NCBI RefSeq assembly: GCF_037038585.1
Contig: NC_092521.1
Span: 69,988,898 to 70,052,897, forward strand
DNA from: Patagioenas fasciata
Lineage: Eukaryota > Chordata > Aves > Columbiformes > Columbidae
Length of the DNA: 64,000 nt
Direction of reading: 5' to 3'
Of this stretch, positions 60,148 through 64,000 are shown one piece after another; position 1 is the first letter of the stretch; the number at the start of each line of letters is the position of its first letter. Made by a program: the position numbers and the translations under genes. The notes under the pieces were generated by a model that saw only the letters and a program-made list of their open reading frames with translations, was not told the origin of the DNA and made no database searches.

Positions 60148-62580
60148 ATTCCTTTTTGCACAGTTAAATAAGAGTTGTGCAGCTGAGCATGTGTTTGGTT
60201 TTGAGGTTTTTTTACAGCCTTCTGAGGACTTTCATGCTGATGCAAGAATTCTGGAGCCAGTAACACATGTCATTCAAACCCAGCTTTTGCCTCAGTGGCG
60301 ATAACCAAGCTTAAGCAGCAAGGTTGAGAGGAGCCATGCAGGCACCCCGTGAGTGCAAGGATGGGTGATGACCTATTCCTCTGCTGCAGCCTCTGCTGGC
60401 TATCTCTGAAGCAGCTGTGCCAGCCATTTCCCTCAATTCGAGAGGTTAAGGATGAGAAAATGTAATAGAAGATGAATGGTGCTTATGTAGACGTGGAATA
60501 ATATTGTTACTTATAAACAGTGAAGCAGACACAGAAAGTCTAAGAGCAATATATTAAAGGAAAATTTAAATGCAGACTGCTAAGTCAGAGTTTTATAATA
60601 TCGAAAAGTCACTTTTATAAAAAAAATTTATCTGTCTGCCAGTCACTGTAGAGATATTCAAAATGCAAATGCATTATATTGAGATAGCATCTGGTATCTC
60701 CAAAAAGAAATGCAGGGCACAGAGCCAGTGAGTTGCAGGGTTACTGTGAGGATGCAATGCTGATAGTCAAGGCTTTTGAAGTGATGTTCTACCTGGGAAA
60801 GAATCACTCTCAGCTTGACTTGCAATGTTACTGTTTCACCCCAAGTAATTTCATGCCACGAAAACATGGAAGTGATCTGCTTGAACAGGTGATTGTCTTC
60901 ATCCAGGTCTTTCATTCAAGCTCTGCTATCCATTAATTACTAAAACTACACTATGCTACTTCTCAGAAGCCTGAAAATGATTGTGTTTTGATGGTTACCT
61001 GTAGGCTTGATTCTGCATCTGTGAAAACCACCAGGGAACAGTAAGTAACTCTGCTGGCAGTACTGGTACTATTCAAAGAAAACCAGTGCTTGTGGCACCA
61101 TGAGGAAGCACTGTGCATCTGCTTATTGCTGCACACCACAATTCCAGTTTCCCTCATGGCTATCTATCTACCAAGAAAACACTCGCAAGCTGGAACACTA
61201 CAAAACAGCTTGTGTCAGATGACTAAATTTTTATCTTACCAGCCTCTCACACACTGTCCAAGTATATTTCTAATACATATTCCATCCACTGTCCCAAACA
61301 TGATTCATTAAGGTTAACGATTCTTCTGTCTGCATGCATCAGTCATTCTAAGCTGCATTAGTTCAACTCCAGTGTATTTAAGGACTTATCATTAATTAAA
61401 TACAGCTCGTACTGAGATTTGTAAATGTAAAGTGCTATCTAAAGACTAACTATTAATAATTGTCAGTTCCTTGTGAAAATTATAGAAGCACATTCATATT
61501 TTCCCCCATCTTTGGGAGGGGATGTAATTTTTCCATCCTTGGGGGAGGGAGGTAATTTCTCCATCAAATTTTATCTGGAGAGAGATGGGCGTGAGTCCTA
61601 CAGAGCAATTTCCTTCCCACACCTGTGTTGGGTACAATCCGTGTGTTGCACCACATAACCACCTTCCCTGTCTAATGCCTCATTTCTGCGTGCATGCTCA
61701 GCAATAGTGTGCATCTTCTTGGGAACCGGGGCTTTCACCTCAACTTTCTGGAAATGTCAAGTACTCTTCATCATGGGCTTTGTGTTTCCTGTACTGTCAT
61801 TGTGGCTTCATATGTGATTTTGTTAACGAAGAGGCAGTGTGGGACAATTCTCCTGCTGCTCCCGCAGTCCACTTGCAAATGACCAGTCAGCCCAAGCAGC
61901 ACATCTTGCTCACACTGGGCATTGCATCCACTTGCCATTCAGAGAAACAAAAAAAAAGGTAACTGTGAGACAGAGAATTTCTTCCTTAGGGAAGATGCAG
62001 CAGTGGAGAGGAGACCAAATTGAGAGCCGCTTGTTAGACCATTTCCACACTTCAGGTCCCAAAGTTTGTTGTTGAGGATTTGCTGAAATGAGTTGCACAG
62101 ACCATTTGCTTTAATGATATTTGTGGAGGAGCATAGCACTATATTCCAAAGCTGTTATGATTTCTGTGGAGATCTTGTCTCAGGGATATTACTGCAAGGT
62201 TGAATGAGTCAGTGTTTGGCAAGTCAGAGTTACAGAGCTCCACAAGTGACTGACTTTGGCAGAAGGTAAGTTGATTTCATATTATCCTTTCAAACAATGC
62301 AACACTCAAAAAACTGCTAGTTTACATGAAGAACACTTCACCCAGGGAACCCTTAATTTTGCTGTGGGCAGGCAGGACATGCCACATTTCCATTCCTTTT
62401 CCTGACCATATTGTCCACTGGAGTGAAGAACTCTTCCAGTCAACTTACTTTAGGGAAGATGCTTCCACATACGATGTCTTGATGGGAAATAAATTTGCGA
62501 AGGAATAACCAGCAGCAAAAGCTAGGAAAATAAGACGTTCCTATCAGAACTAGTAGTGACGTTCATTTAATTCCCTGTTT

Positions 62581-62641
62581 TGGTGTTGGTTTGGTTGTTT
62601 TTGTTTTGATTTGTTTTCTTATGTTTTGTTTTGTTTTTCAT
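62581..62641 (-). repeat. TTTTG-type simple repeat
   Basis: An imperfect TTTTG/TTGG tract of about 60 bases on the + strand (CAAAA on the - strand), similar to those at 26.05 and 28.4 kb. Confidence 0.7.
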
Positions 62642-64000
62642 TTCCCATCACATCCTTTCACATGTAGATCATTTGTTCTGACAGTAGATGACAGTGTCAA
62701 ATTTTCCTCTCCGCTTGAGGAGAGTTGGGTGGAGCTTTGTTTCTATTTTCAGTATCAACATGTCTCCTGTACCACACAGCTCATCACTACTGGCCATGAA
62801 ATGTTTACCCAAAAAAATATAGACAGTGCACTGGTAGACATCATCACCCTTTAGTAACTTTTTTATTTTTTTTAAAAGTATATTAAAAATAATTAATGAT
62901 AATTAATGCAATTTATAGGACATATAAAACCATTTTGACATGAGATCATTAAATATTAAACTGTAACATTTGCCACTGCTGCACATATTAGGTATATGTG
63001 TATGTTCCAACCAGGAACTAGAAGATTTGACTTTTCACTAAGGAAAACTTTACTTTCTGTTGTCGTGTATGCCATAAAGTATGAAATATCTTTGATTACA
63101 TTTCCTGCACTACTAGAACTTGAACAAGAACTTTTGATTTGTTGTGCAACTTGAGAATCAGTATCTTGTTTGTTTATAGAAATATTATTCTTTAGTCAAT
63201 TCAATACAAGACAGAGCTGTAATTTTAAGCATCCTTACACTATTAAAAATAAGGCAAATAGTTATTTTGAGTAGCCCATCACAAATCTATTCTTAACTAT
63301 TAAAATATTAATAGTGGTTCTTCTACTGGTTTTTTGTATGTGTGAATTTTTTTTCTCAAACTGTTGAAATAATACATTTATTCAGCAGAATAAATAAACC
63401 TTTAATTAAAGTCTGAACCACCCATAAATCTTATGAAACAACTTTCAAGCACATTTGGATTTACACTGTCACAGGTAAAACCTACACCTGAAAGCGAGCA
63501 AACAATGAGAAAACAGAGAAATATTAATACAATTGCTGCCACTGAGAAAGTGTTTCAGCTACAAAGACTGTGAGTGAAATAGATTTGACAGAAAGGAAAA
63601 ATGAAATGTAGATTTATCACCAGAAAAGAAAAAATATGCAGTAAACAACTTCCTGATGATACTAAAATGTAATAAGCAAGTTTTAGTATGGTCTGTTTGA
63701 ACAATTTTAATCTTTTTATTACAATTTTGGTTATGATTTTTCTTTCAGGCCATTTCCCTTCAAAATCCAGACAAACCACTTCATAGTGTATTTTACAATA
63801 AATATGACTAGGAAAAGTCTTCAGTGAACACGCTGGTTTAAGAATATTCTTCAGTGGACAGTATTTGTTTTCGTGGCTGCTACTTTTTCTCAAAGCTCTG
63901 GGGAGTTCATTAACACTTTTTCGGCTCATACTTTTTATCTTTCAGCAGTTAATTTCTTCATGCAGAGAATTAATACTATGCACCAAAATACTTTAAAAAA

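Larger units (their letters stand above)
57071..64000. other. Unique non-coding DNA, no gene seen
   Basis: About 7 kb, AT-rich towards the end (62.8-64 kb). The 124-codon - strand frame at 63555-63929 and the 139-codon - strand frame at 57810-58229 have no recognisable domains and are within the length expected by chance in DNA of this composition. There is a short (TTTA)n run near 57597-57612. Confidence 0.5.

Noticed and set aside
63555..63929. 124-codon - strand open frame near the right edge
   Set aside because: A lysine-rich start and hydrophobic end briefly suggest a small membrane protein, but the AT-rich base composition explains it and frames this long are expected several times by chance.
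1..64000. CRISPR array, phage, operon or other prokaryotic defence system
   Set aside because: No regularly spaced direct repeats, no packed coding frames, and vertebrate CR1 and LTR sequences establish a eukaryotic nuclear context.

Overview
The window looks like about 64 kb of vertebrate, very probably avian, nuclear DNA from a gene-poor region: a gene desert or the inside of a very long intron. The case for a bird has three parts. There are several CR1 non-LTR retrotransposon fragments with the diagnostic (ATTCTATG)-like 3' ends. Two LTR sequences resemble bird endogenous retroviruses. Recognisable interspersed repeats cover only about 4% of the sequence, and the rest is AT-leaning, CpG-depleted single-copy DNA. 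There is no sign of prokaryotic or organellar DNA, no operon-like packing and no CRISPR array.

I could not recognise one host protein-coding exon. Apart from transposon remnants, the longest open frames (up to about 175 codons) have random-looking composition, and the 365-codon frame at 22.3-23.4 kb is a by-product of a tetranucleotide repeat. No tRNA, rRNA or other RNA gene was seen.

Layout. 1-11.4 kb: AT-rich unique DNA with homopolymer and CAAA tracts and a pyrimidine-rich patch at 2.2-2.6 kb; the first 0.6 kb has the texture of a 3' UTR but cannot be assigned. 11.47-11.80 kb: a probable solo LTR of a retrovirus-like element on the + strand, with CCAAT boxes, a TATA box and a polyadenylation signal. 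12.63-13.0 kb: the 3' end of a CR1 on the - strand. 13-21.9 kb: unique DNA, including an octamer-rich motif at 13.45 kb. 21.87 kb: a short probable CR1 scrap. 22.35-23.11 kb: an uninterrupted 761-base polypurine (GGAA/GGGA) tract, the most striking structure here. 24.15-24.46 kb: another CR1 3' end, - strand. 24.5-47.6 kb: unique DNA with two G-rich clusters, a tRNA-derived SINE relic at 32.14 kb, and AC and T tracts near 41.6-41.8 kb. 47.6-48.06 kb: an old ERVL-like LTR, + strand. 51.81-52.65 kb: the best-preserved element, a CR1 ORF2 remnant on the + strand that still shows the reverse-transcriptase QGS and F-T-D-D motifs but carries a stop, a frameshift and an internal deletion. 52.7-64 kb: unique DNA with A/C and T/G simple repeats and a small CpG cluster near 57.0 kb.

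I found no new multi-gene system. The observations most worth checking are the giant polypurine mirror repeat, the SINE relic (possibly exapted), the LTR promoter, and the CpG-retaining and octamer motif patches as candidate regulatory elements. Family assignments of repeats rest on remembered consensus features, not on a search.
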